This document shows positions 1-5,797 of a stretch of 13,182 bases of DNA, in pieces. The stretch lies in assembly GCA_964612425.1 (NCBI GenBank), contig CAZTDX010000082.1:1-13182 (forward strand), read 5' to 3'. Each line of letters begins with the position of its first letter. Within the stretch, counting starts at the first letter, position 1. The stretch comes from CAUJGP01 sp964612425. Its GTDB lineage: Bacteria; Bdellovibrionota; Bdellovibrionia; Bdellovibrionales; Bdellovibrionaceae. Under the pieces are notes generated by a model. The model did no database searches. It was given only the letters and a program-made list of their open reading frames with translations, and was not told the DNA's origin. The translations under genes were made by a program, and so were the position numbers.

Positions 1-15
1 CCTGCGATATATCTC

Positions 16-190
16 ATTACAAGAATTTTCCTAAGCCCGCATTCTCTGGTCGGGCCTGTTACAAAAATTTAGTATTATCAGGTATTTGTATTACAAAAAT
101 ATTTGCCCTACTTTTTAGACGGCGGGGAAATAAATTTTTTGTAACAACCCACAGGTCACCCAGTGGGTGAAGGCCTATTACAAAAATTTT
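16..190. repeat. Cluster of TTACAAAAATTT-like repeats beside the integrase
   Basis: Five copies of a motif close to TTACAAAAATTT lie between the left edge and the end of the integrase gene: 16-30, 58-70, 90-104, 132-146 (opposite strand) and 177-190. Two of them are longer and nearly identical: GGCCTGTTACAAAAATTT at 53-70 and GGCCTATTACAAAAATTT at 172-189, one mismatch in 18. Short repeats in both orientations next to a tyrosine recombinase gene are what arm-type integrase sites around an attachment site look like in lambda-type systems. The repeats are seen directly; the attachment function is inference. A transcription-factor array is an alternative. Confidence 0.5.
157..171. repeat. Short palindrome within the repeat cluster
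   Basis: TCACCCA-G-TGGGTGA is a perfect 7-bp inverted repeat around one central base, sitting between two of the arm-like repeats. It could be a core-type recombinase site or a protein-binding site. The decamer AGTGGGTGAA (163-172) recurs on the opposite strand at 5478-5487, where another TTACAAAAAT-like motif lies close by. Confidence 0.35.
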
Positions 191-211
191 CTCCGCTTGG
201 ATTTTGATAAT

Positions 212-244
212 AAAAAACCCGCCGAGAGTGTCGGCGGGTTTTTT
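212..244 (-). terminator. Rho-independent terminator after the integrase gene
   Basis: A perfect 14-bp stem (AAAAAACCCGCCGA at 212-225 and its complement at 231-244) has a 5-nt loop, GAGTG. Read on the minus strand the GC-rich stem is followed by a T run, about 30 bp past the integrase stop codon. Because the stem begins with A and ends with T, it could act in both directions and insulate the element from transcription entering from the left. Confidence 0.85.
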
Positions 245-274
245 GTGTTTGAACCCTTAGTTTATGATCGGTGG

Positions 275-1481
275 CTATCCGCTTTTGCGAGCCTTTGTAT
301 AGGGCTTTAACTTGCGAGAAAGTCCTTTAGTGTCGCTGCTCTCAAGCTTAGCTATGTAATGCCTAAGACTTTTAAAATCCCTATGGCCGGTCTGTGACTG
401 GACTAATAGATAAGGAACGCCTGCCGTTAATAAATTCATCACGTAGCTTGACCTGCAACTATGGAATACGGGCCATAGCTCCTCACCCTTGTGATTTTTT
501 TCCGGAATGTGCCATTTTCCCGCCTTGCCATTCGCTATCACGGGGAAAAAGAAATTCTTTTTCGGGGCTTCGTAGCTTGTGAGCTAAAAGATATTTTCTA
601 ATTCCCGTTACATCAACGGTGCGCTCTTGCCCTGTTTTTGTTGGCGTGAGTTTTTCGGTTCTCCAATTAAAAGTGGATTTAACTACTATGTAGCTGTTTT
701 CTGGGTCGTCTAAATGGATGTTTTCCCAACGAGCCGCATAGCCCTCCCCCGAGCGTAACCCTGTGTAATAATGAATGTAGAGGGCCGCTGAGAGCTTCGT
801 TAATGGCTCCATATTCGGGCCGTGTAGCTTGTCTATGACCTTTTCCATTATCTCAGGACGTATCCATATCACCTTGTAAGGTTCGTCGTTTTTATCCCGT
901 GGTAAATAAATTCCGTGCGCGGGATTAAGGTAAATACTGGCGGCGGGGCCTAAGATATATTTAAAGGCCGTGCGGACATGGCGCATGTAATGTCTCTTCA
1001 CGCCGTAGGCGAGAACGCTAAACTCACGGCTTCTAATCATTGTCTCAATGTGGTGAGCGGAAATTTGTGAGAGAAATAATTTTTCCCAATGTCTTGTGTA
1101 TTTGTATGCCGCCTTAGCCGTCTCCAATGAACCTTGCCCTAATGGCTTGTAGCTATTTTTACTGTCTTCAATTTTTTGTTCTATGTGCTTTATGTATCTG
1201 CCGTATGCGGCTTCCCATTTCAATTGACCGTCTCTGTGCCGCATGTCCTCTTGATTGAGTTCAGCCGTAAATTTCTTGCGTAGTTGTCGCGCCTCTTGAA
1301 TGAGCTTTACCTGTCTCTTTTTTTTCGTGCGGACTTTTCCATTAATCCGCTTTTGAACCACAACCAAAAAGCGATTACTATTAACCATTCTGTAAATACA
1401 CTCCTCAACCTTCCTAACTTTGTCGTGAGGGCTAAGGTATTTTTCTTTTTTCTGTGGCTTTTCGTTTTGATTGTCGTCCAT
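275..1481 (-). pseudogene. Tyrosine recombinase (phage-type integrase), frameshifted in the catalytic domain
   Basis: This is a tyrosine site-specific recombinase read in two frames. The first frame (483-1481, 332 residues) has an N-terminal arm-binding-like segment (about residues 35-75), a core-binding helical domain (about 85-185), catalytic Arg243 in GLRSGEG and the beta-hairpin Lys282 in TPTKTGQER. The second frame (275-541) carries HSCR (the HxxR box), TGH and the likely nucleophile Tyr in LRHY. Joined they give about 400 residues, normal for phage integrases. The frames differ by one base within 485-545. A run of seven A on the coding strand (495-501) is the obvious slip point, but a C4 run near 540 would also work. 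The start has a GAAGGA ribosome site. It lies 45 bp after the membrane-protein gene, probably in one transcript. It is either inactive, mis-sequenced or read by frameshifting; which one cannot be told here. Confidence 0.85.
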
Positions 1482-1526
1482 AAATTTTTCCTTCTCTCTT
1501 GTCGGTAAAATTATGAAAAGATTGAA

Positions 1527-2090
1527 CTAAGCGGCCACGGGTGTGCGGCTCTCTTTGCCCCGTGTTTTCTTAAATTCGGTGAGTAGTTGCGCGTAATAGT
1601 CGGGGTTCAATTTTCTAAGCGTTTTCGGTGCGTGATAAATCCAAAGGTCTTCCGATTTCTGGGGCCAAAGTCTTGACGAGTTTTCTAAAAGGTAAGACCG
1701 AGTAAAGGCCATTTCTAAGTAGAGGCGTAAGGCCATAGCCTTAAATTCTGTCGGGCTTAGGTCTTGTTTCTCTACCGAGTAAAAAGCACGGCTAAACTCT
1801 GAGGGGAAAAGTTTTTCTCTCACCACTAAAAGACGGTCTATATCTGGCCCCGTTACGGCGTCGGGGAAAATCTCATTCAAATCCAAGCCGAGCCGTGGGG
1901 TATATCCCGTTCTCACGGCTTCAGTAAATTCGGGGCTGTCTTTTTTAGGCGTGTAAATCACTTTAGGCCCGCGTATTCGGTTAAAGATGACCGATAAAAA
2001 CGCCCATAAAGACCAAGCGATTACCAATCCGATAAAGATAGGGATTAGGTAAAACGGGGAAATTAGAATTAACATTAATGGATTATTCAT
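1527..2090 (-). CDS. Membrane-anchored protein of unknown function
   Basis: The product is 187 residues and I do not recognise a family. Residues 4-32 form a long hydrophobic segment rich in Leu, Ile, Phe and Trp, which fits one or two membrane helices at the N-terminus. It is followed by an arginine/lysine patch (RIRGPK) that would favour a cytoplasmic position. The remaining ~145 residues are soluble and mostly helical in look. The ATG overlaps the operator-like inverted repeat. No ribosome site precedes it, and the promoter just upstream would start transcription at the ATG itself, so a leaderless message is likely. It is the first gene of a probable two-gene transcript with the integrase, so a role in control or maintenance of the element is plausible but unproven. 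Confidence 0.7.
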   Translation of the reverse strand: MNNPLMLILISPFYLIPIFIGLVIAWSLWAFLSVIFNRIRGPKVIYTPKKDSPEFTEAVRTGYTPRLGLDLNEIFPDAVTGPDIDRLLVVREKLFPSEFSRAFYSVEKQDLSPTEFKAMALRLYLEMAFTRSYLLENSSRLWPQKSEDLWIYHAPKTLRKLNPDYYAQLLTEFKKTRGKESRTPVAA

Positions 2091-2096
2091 AGTAAA

Positions 2097-2126
2097 ATAA
2101 TACTACGACATAACGCAAAAAGTCAA
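2097..2126 (-). promoter_or_regulatory. sigma70-type promoter for the membrane protein-integrase transcript
   Basis: On the minus strand TTGACT (2126-2121) and TATTAT (2102-2097) are separated by 18 bp. The expected start, about seven bases downstream, falls at 2090, the first base of the ATG, predicting a leaderless mRNA. This explains the missing ribosome site. Confidence 0.6.
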
Positions 2127-2133
2127 TTTTCTT

Positions 2134-2161
2134 TTGTGATATTGTAGTATTGTTTTACTAT
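2134..2161 (+). promoter_or_regulatory. Possible promoter for the small HTH gene
   Basis: TTGTGA (2134-2139) and TACTAT (2156-2161) are spaced 16 bp apart. The -10 sits in the right half of the inverted repeat, so a bound repressor would block it. The match is weaker than that of the opposing promoter. Confidence 0.4.
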
Positions 2162-2176
2162 GAGAGGATAAGGCCA

Positions 2177-2425
2177 ATGGCCCAAAATGAAACCTTAGAT
2201 ATTAAAGCTCTGTATAAAAAGAAACGGCGGAAAATTCCATGCCTGAAACTTGCCGAGGCTATTGAGAAAAGCGGCTTATCTTATGGGGAAATAGCCGAGC
2301 GCCTTGGATTAAATCACTACCAAAATATAACCAAGCTAAAGACCGCCGAGAATATCTCTTTTAAAAAGCTCTGCGCCTTAGCCCTTGCCCTTGAGTGTAA
2401 GGTTAAAGACCTTTATGAGGAATAG
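2177..2425 (+). CDS. Small Cro/C1-type helix-turn-helix regulator
   Basis: The 82-residue protein is almost entirely one DNA-binding domain. It has a basic N-terminal stretch (KKKRRKI), then LAEAIEKSGLSYGEIAERLGL as helices 1-2, a recognition helix around NHYQNITKL, and the closing helices ISFKKLCALALALECKVKDLYEE, typical of the Cro/C1 fold (as in HTH_3/HTH_26-type small regulators). I chose ATG 2177 over the upstream TTG at 2150 because AAGG lies just before it and the upstream codons overlap the predicted -10 box. It faces the membrane protein-integrase transcript across the inverted repeat, so repression of its own gene and of the integrase transcript is the likely job. The promoter target is inferred. 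Confidence 0.8.
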   Translation: MAQNETLDIKALYKKKRRKIPCLKLAEAIEKSGLSYGEIAERLGLNHYQNITKLKTAENISFKKLCALALALECKVKDLYEE

Positions 2426-2637
2426 CTGTCAAGGTCGTCCATACGAGCCTTAGCGAGTTTATGAACCATTAGGACTTCACCTAATTTTAGGTCATATTCT
2501 CCGTGGAAAACTTTATAAGTGTCCTTACTGATTTTTACGATTGCGATTGAATTCGGGTAGGACAAACACCTAACTCTAAATACGATAAAATCATCTTCTC
2601 TAAATTGTTCCTCTAACCACATAAGACCTATCTCCAT
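2413..2637 (-). CDS. Small hypothetical protein
   Basis: This 74-residue protein has no recognised family. It is rich in acidic and hydrophobic residues and looks like a small beta-rich fold (FIVFRVRCLSYP, SIAIVKISKDTYKVF). The start is well supported: AGGAGG (complement of 2646-2651) lies 8 bp before the ATG. It ends tail to tail with the HTH gene, overlapping it by 13 bp, so the two transcripts would be complementary at their 3' ends. Its promoter should lie in the AT-rich stretch near 2650-2740. Confidence 0.6.
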   Translation of the reverse strand: MEIGLMWLEEQFREDDFIVFRVRCLSYPNSIAIVKISKDTYKVFHGEYDLKLGEVLMVHKLAKARMDDLDSYSS

Positions 2638-2680
2638 CTATTTTTCCTCCTGAAAAATAAATGGATCTACTCCGTTAAAC

Positions 2681-2787
2681 TTTGATGATTGCCGCTGCTG
2701 ATTATTAGGAAATTAGAAAAATAATTTCCTAATAATTATTCTTAAGAGGAAAAACGTTAGTTTTTGATGATGAACAACTTTTGATGG
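2681..2787. repeat. AT-rich inverted repeat flanked by TTTGATGAT repeats
   Basis: A perfect 15-bp inverted repeat (ATTATTAGGAAATTA at 2701-2715, complement at 2722-2736, loop GAAAAA) lies between two TTTGATGAT copies (2681-2689 and 2763-2771) and a shorter TTTGATGG (2780-2787). The 153-bp gap holds no gene. It could be an operator for the neighbouring minus-strand genes. The AT-rich hairpin with same-direction short repeats would also suit a small replication origin with iteron-like sites, given the possible initiator gene nearby. There is no T run, so it is a poor terminator. Confidence 0.5.
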
Positions 2788-2790
2788 CCG

Positions 2791-3138
2791 TTATTTTTTA
2801 TCTACGGTGTCGGTCGTAGCCCTGAAACGAAACCCCACGCGTTCTTGTATCAAGTCCCAGTTATATTCCGCCGTCTCCGTAATCCTAACGAGTTGCTTAG
2901 AGCCTTTGCTGAGCGGGTCAAGCTGTATGAACCTAAGCCGTTCAAGCTCCCTGAGTCCCGCCTGAATAGTGTTATACGATAAGCCCGTAGCCCGAGATAA
3001 ATCACGCCGAGAAAATCCTAAAATTTTCTTAGTCTGTAAGGCGGGATTATTTTTTAGCCTGAGATGAAATAATAAAAGTATTTGTAAGCCTGTCGGTAAA
3101 ATTCTTGCGTTAATAAACCAAGGATTAAGTATCTCCAT
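2791..3138 (-). CDS. Winged-helix DNA-binding protein
   Basis: The 115-residue protein carries a winged-helix domain at about residues 18-85. Helices run through LQILLLFHLRL and FSRRDLSRATGLSYNTIQAGLRELERLRFI, followed by a wing-like LDPLSKGSKQLVRIT. The SRRDLSRATGLS-NTIQ-L-ELE pattern is the usual signature of MarR-like and replication-initiator-like winged helices. The C-terminal 25 residues are basic and probably flexible. The start codon follows a hairpin whose loop displays a GGGGG ribosome site. It is divergent from the larger winged-helix gene at 3306, so it could regulate that gene or the structured region between them; the target is inferred. Confidence 0.7.
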   Translation of the reverse strand: MEILNPWFINARILPTGLQILLLFHLRLKNNPALQTKKILGFSRRDLSRATGLSYNTIQAGLRELERLRFIQLDPLSKGSKQLVRITETAEYNWDLIQERVGFRFRATTDTVDKK

Positions 3139-3139
3139 A

Positions 3140-3166
3140 AACTGAGGCCCCCTTTTGTCCTCAGTT
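3140..3166 (-). promoter_or_regulatory. Hairpin holding the ribosome site of the winged-helix gene
   Basis: AACTGAGG (3140-3147) and CCTCAGTT (3159-3166) form an 8-bp stem immediately before the ATG at 3138. In the minus-strand mRNA the loop is ACAAAAGGGGG and contains the only good ribosome site. The fold could present or limit that site, hinting at translational control, or the palindrome may simply be an operator. Confidence 0.45.
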
Positions 3167-3222
3167 CTCTAAATAGAAAATAGCCCCAGTTCTTTTTTCT
3201 TATTTTTCTTCCCTTTTGTTCC

Positions 3223-3291
3223 CCTACCTATTGGAAACGCCCACGGACTTAGGCGTTCTCAGTGAGAAATGGTTTTTCCCATTTAGGTAGG
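3223..3291 (+). promoter_or_regulatory. Structured leader upstream of the possible replication gene
   Basis: An outer stem CCTACCTA (3223-3230) / TAGGTAGG (3284-3291) encloses two hairpins: AACGCC (3236-3241) / GGCGTT (3252-3257), and AAATGG (3267-3272) / CCATTT (3279-3284, one base shared with the outer stem). Together they fold as a three-way junction ending 14 bp before the ATG at 3306. It could be a cis-regulatory RNA, an antisense target of the kind that controls plasmid rep genes, or an origin structure. The pairing is visible; the function is not. Confidence 0.45.
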
Positions 3292-3305
3292 AAAAGGGGG
3301 TACCA

Positions 3306-4094
3306 ATGAAAACCAAACAAGTGCCATATATCTTTATTCCGTTTCCGGCTTTTCTGGCCGAGTGTGAGGAACTCACACCACAAGAAAAGGCTGTTCTGCT
3401 TTTCCTAATGTCTTCAACTTATAGAAACTGGAACCCGTCCTATAAGGAACTGGCGAGAAAGCTCAACATAGGGAACTCAACAATTACACGGGCGATTACT
3501 AAACTCCGTTTATTAGGGTTCATTACCGCTACGGTGTCTATTCACGGGGAAACTTATAAAAACAAAGTTAATCAATACCGAGTGAATTTAAAAAATCCCG
3601 CCGAGTGGTGTCCTACGCTTGAATTAAAGGCGAGCATAGAGCGGTGTTATGAATTGAACGGCTCCGCTGCGCCCGTATTTTCCTATGTGTATTTGGATAA
3701 TAAAACGCTGGCCGAGGATTTTGAGCGGGCCTTATCCACGGGGGAAATACGGCGAACCCGTGCGGTGCCTTTGGCAATGGTGGATAAAATTTTATCCACG
3801 GACTTACCAATAGAAATAAGAATGGAATTTGAGGAAGAAAAATTTAAAGCATTCAATATCCCGCGTGCGTGCCGTGAGTTTATTGGGTGGCTTGAAATAA
3901 AAAAAGACTATTTAAACGGTGAACAAGTAGAGCGATTAAAAAATATCTTTATCAGTGAAAATTTAGTGACTGAACGGTGGGCTTTTTTGCGCGAACCGTT
4001 ACTGACCAAAACATCCGCCGAGTTTTTGGCCGTCGTGGAAATAGAGCGAGAAAAATACCAAGCCGAACGGGATAAAAAATTATCTCCGTCTTAA
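3306..4094 (+). CDS. Winged-helix protein, possible replication initiator of the element
   Basis: The product is 262 residues. Residues 1-95 match the HTH_36-type winged helix common at the N-terminus of phage and plasmid replication proteins: LTPQEKAVLLFLMSSTYRNW, then PSYKELARKLNIGNSTITRA, KLRLLGFI and a beta wing ending in NQYRVN. The C-terminal 165 residues are charged and helical and I do not recognise them. The start follows an AGGGGG ribosome site 5 bp away. Upstream lies a strongly structured intergenic region, and the two membrane-protein genes follow on the same strand. A replication or partition role for the element is the best guess from domain and context. A transcription regulator is the main alternative, since no helicase, primase or nuclease motif is visible. 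Confidence 0.65.
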   Translation: MKTKQVPYIFIPFPAFLAECEELTPQEKAVLLFLMSSTYRNWNPSYKELARKLNIGNSTITRAITKLRLLGFITATVSIHGETYKNKVNQYRVNLKNPAEWCPTLELKASIERCYELNGSAAPVFSYVYLDNKTLAEDFERALSTGEIRRTRAVPLAMVDKILSTDLPIEIRMEFEEEKFKAFNIPRACREFIGWLEIKKDYLNGEQVERLKNIFISENLVTERWAFLREPLLTKTSAEFLAVVEIEREKYQAERDKKLSPS

Positions 4095-4109
4095 TTCTAT
4101 TTATGGAAT

Positions 4110-4277
4110 ATGGGAAAGGTTGGTCGTCCTAAAAAGTTAATCACGCATTTTATTGGTGTGGTTTTCTATCTTTTCTTTGTTTCCGTTTTTGTCCTTTTCC
4201 TACTCCCTGCCCCGCTTACCTTTATGGTGGCGGGGTTTTTATGGTTAGTGGGTGTGATGGCGAATGCTTTTAAATAA
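4110..4277 (+). CDS. Small two-helix membrane protein (55 residues)
   Basis: An open frame of 55 codons starts at ATG 4110, 15 bp after the upstream gene. The protein has a basic cytoplasmic-looking start (MGKVGRPKKL), a hydrophobic helix at about residues 13-32, the turn LPAPL and a second hydrophobic helix at about 37-51, ending NAFK. GGAATATGGG before the start is a modest ribosome site. The gene overlaps the next one by 14 bp, which argues that both are real and translationally coupled. The shape would suit a holin-like, toxin-like or envelope-associated peptide, but nothing identifies its role. Confidence 0.6.
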   Translation: MGKVGRPKKLITHFIGVVFYLFFVSVFVLFLLPAPLTFMVAGFLWLVGVMANAFK

Positions 4278-4545
4278 TTTCCTCCCTGACAATGATGACT
4301 GCTTTTATTTTCTCTACCGCTTTGCCGTGCGGTCGTGGCTTTTGTTCTTGGCCGTGATTTTTTCTTATCCCGTGGTCAGTTTTTTTGACCAAGCCTTGAC
4401 GGGGAAACAGTTTTTAACCCTTTGCGGCGCGTTTGTTCTTATTGTGGTCGTAGATTTTCTAAGCGTGTGGATTAAGGCTTACCCGATTTATAAAGAACGG
4501 GAACGAGTAGAATGGGAAAACTGGGGCCGTAAGAAAACCCGATAA
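4264..4545 (+). CDS. Small membrane protein of unknown function
   Basis: This 93-residue protein has two predicted membrane helices, about residues 20-43 and 49-70, joined by a short polar turn (DQALTGKQ). A highly charged tail follows, ending GRKKTR. The ATG lies inside the end of the 55-residue membrane-protein gene, 14 bp overlap, without a strong ribosome site of its own. Translation is therefore probably coupled. It is the last gene of the same-strand run that starts at 3306. I do not recognise the family; together the two small proteins may form one membrane complex. Confidence 0.65.
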   Translation: MLLNNFLPDNDDCFYFLYRFAVRSWLLFLAVIFSYPVVSFFDQALTGKQFLTLCGAFVLIVVVDFLSVWIKAYPIYKERERVEWENWGRKKTR

Positions 4546-4596
4546 TTAGTAGTAGTATCTTATTGCTATAGGCCATCATAAGCTCCATCCCTTGCC

Positions 4597-4625
4597 TTGA
4601 CTAAAAATATGCGAGGCTCCATAAT
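4597..4625 (+). promoter_or_regulatory. sigma70-type promoter of the methyltransferase
   Basis: TTGACT (4597-4602) and CATAAT (4620-4625) are separated by exactly 17 bp, each one mismatch from consensus. The predicted start near 4632 leaves a 30-nt leader with the ribosome site GAGGG (4655-4659) 4 bp before the ATG. Confidence 0.65.
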
Positions 4626-4663
4626 TTTTAAAATATAAAACGAAAGTTGATAACGAGGGCGAA

Positions 4664-5434
4664 ATGGAAAATTCAATACATAAATTTGCTGCCAAGGGTT
4701 TTGATATTTCTACTGACGCTTACGAAAGAGGACGGCCAGAGTACTCAGCTGACGCCGTTGATTGTTTGATCCACGCGCTTGATTTAAATAATAAAAAACT
4801 GGTTGCTGATATTGGGGCGGGTACTGGAAAACTCACTAAGTTACTTAGAAAAAGCGAAGCGAATATTTTAGCGATTGAGCCGGTTGAAGGAATGAGAAAA
4901 AAGTTTTCTTCAGTATTACCCGATATTGAAATTTTAAACGGAACTGCGGAAAAAATTCCTTTGGAAGATGCGTCCTTAGATGCCGTAGTTGTCGCTCAAG
5001 CTTTTCATTGGTTTAAAGGCGATGAAGCTCTTAAAGAAATTCACCGTGTTCTAAAACCAAAAGGGAAAATTGGTTTAATTTGGAATGCCCGCGATGAAAG
5101 CGTGGATTGGGTTTCAAAATTAACAGACATTATTGATCCACATGAAAAAGGCGCTCCGCGCTACAAAAGTGGCGAATGGAAAAAATCATTCAACACCACC
5201 ACTTTGTTTTCACCTCTAACTTACTATAAGTTTGGATATGTTCAGTCGGGCGATGTTCAAATGGTGGTAGATAGAATTGGCTCTATTAGTTTTATTGCCT
5301 CTTTGCCTAATGATGAAAAAGAAATTGTCTTAAATAAAGTAGCGAATTTAATTCAAACCCACCCTCTCACTAAAAACTTAAAGGCTATTGAGTTGCCTTA
5401 CCGAACGGACGTTTTTGTTTGCGAAAAAATTTAA
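4664..5434 (+). CDS. Class I SAM-dependent methyltransferase
   Basis: The 256-residue protein is a class I (Rossmann-fold) S-adenosylmethionine methyltransferase of the Methyltransf_11 type. Motif I is VADIGAGTGKLT (about residues 47-58). The acidic residue that binds the ribose of SAM is Glu72 in AIEPVEGM. Motif II/III follows as GTAEKIPLEDASLDAVVVAQ, then AFHWF, and LKEIHRVLKPKGKIGLIWN marks strand 5. The start FAAKGFDISTDAYERGRPEY is typical of the group annotated as ubiquinone/menaquinone- or small-molecule-type methyltransferases, so the substrate is unknown. The gene has its own promoter and stands alone. Its codon use is more AT-rich than the element to its left, so it is either host DNA at the junction or cargo. 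The family call is firm, the substrate is not. Confidence 0.88.
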   Translation: MENSIHKFAAKGFDISTDAYERGRPEYSADAVDCLIHALDLNNKKLVADIGAGTGKLTKLLRKSEANILAIEPVEGMRKKFSSVLPDIEILNGTAEKIPLEDASLDAVVVAQAFHWFKGDEALKEIHRVLKPKGKIGLIWNARDESVDWVSKLTDIIDPHEKGAPRYKSGEWKKSFNTTTLFSPLTYYKFGYVQSGDVQMVVDRIGSISFIASLPNDEKEIVLNKVANLIQTHPLTKNLKAIELPYRTDVFVCEKI

Positions 5435-5520
5435 GGTGATTTTGGGCTGAATAGATTTTTGGAATGGGTTTTAAATTTCACCCACTCGTCACCCAACTAT
5501 TTTTGTAATGGCTTAACTAT

Positions 5521-5565
5521 ATGATTTTAATTGGAAATATCATTTTTAATAATTATTAAAATCAT
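5521..5565. repeat. Nested AT-rich inverted repeats
   Basis: ATGATTTTAA (5521-5530) is exactly complementary to TTAAAATCAT (5556-5565), and within the span lies the perfect 18-bp palindrome TTTTAATAATTATTAAAA (5544-5561). The structure ends on the first base of the tRNA-like repeat. It may be a recombinase or regulator site; it lacks the T run of a terminator. Confidence 0.45.
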
Positions 5566-5578
5566 CTCCGCCATTTTC
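5565..5578 (+). repeat. tRNA-Ser 3'-end-like direct repeat, copy 1
   Basis: TCTCCGCCATTTTC is identical to 6532-6545. CTCTCC-G-CCA followed by a T run matches the acceptor end, discriminator base and CCA of a typical bacterial tRNA-Ser gene, a common integration target. This copy keeps only the last part (TCTCCGCCA) with no T-arm. It bounds the left side of the intact toxin-antitoxin module. The attachment-site reading is inference. Confidence 0.5.
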
Positions 5579-5768
5579 GTGTCAGTCACAAGTCAGTAAG
5601 AAAAAATCAATAACATAGGTAAGACTAGTTTTTAAATCAAAATTAATGTCCCTCAAAAGAATGGTGAAGAACCTGTAGCCTTTTGTAGTCCGTGACGTAG
5701 TTCTTAGTAAGGCTGAATCATAGCTTTGGTTTTGGGAGAACTAAAAAACTTGATCCATAATTACGCGC

Positions 5769-5797
5769 TTGACAAATTGTTCGGAATAGCGTACAGT
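5769..5797 (+). promoter_or_regulatory. Promoter of the toxin-antitoxin operon
   Basis: A perfect TTGACA (5769-5774) lies 17 bp before TACAGT (5792-5797), a weaker -10. The predicted start falls at about the toxin ATG (5803), and no ribosome site precedes that ATG. This suggests a leaderless, weakly translated toxin message. Confidence 0.55.

Larger units (their letters stand above)
2089..2161. promoter_or_regulatory. Divergent control region with 18-bp inverted operator repeat
   Basis: ATAGTAAAATAATACTAC (2089-2106) is repeated in inverted orientation at 2144-2161 with a single mismatch. The half-sites lie over the two divergent -10 regions and, on the left, over the ATG of the membrane-protein gene. 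A small HTH gene starts 16 bp beyond the right half. This layout is typical of an autoregulating phage-type switch, with the HTH protein binding both sites. Repeats and promoter matches are visible; the identity of the binding protein is inferred. Confidence 0.7.
123..4407 (+). repeat. Strand-biased CGGGGAAA octamer, six dispersed copies
   Basis: CGGGGAAA occurs at 123, 541, 1862, 2055, 3545 and 4400, always on the plus strand, whichever way the local gene runs and in several codon phases. One copy is intergenic. Near-copies are at 1802 (AGGGGAAA), 2284 (TGGGGAAA) and 3741 (GGGGAAAT after CACG). I found no TTTCCCC in this module and no copy of the octamer to its right. It may be a polar DNA signal or a by-product of base skew and Gly-Glu/Phe-Pro codons. 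Confidence 0.4.

Noticed and set aside
16..190. A CRISPR array
   Set aside because: Repeats are only 12-18 bp, unevenly spaced and in both orientations, and no cas gene is present.
394..582. Open frame on the plus strand inside the integrase gene
   Set aside because: It lies antisense to conserved catalytic motifs and resembles no protein.
1284..1508. Open frame on the plus strand over the integrase start
   Set aside because: Antisense to the well-supported N-terminal domain; the hydrophobic look comes from the lysine-rich complement.
2701..2736. A rho-independent terminator
   Set aside because: The stem is AT-rich with no T run after it in either direction.
3613..3810. Minus-strand open frame inside the winged-helix gene
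   Set aside because: Shadow of the real gene, without ribosome site or family likeness.
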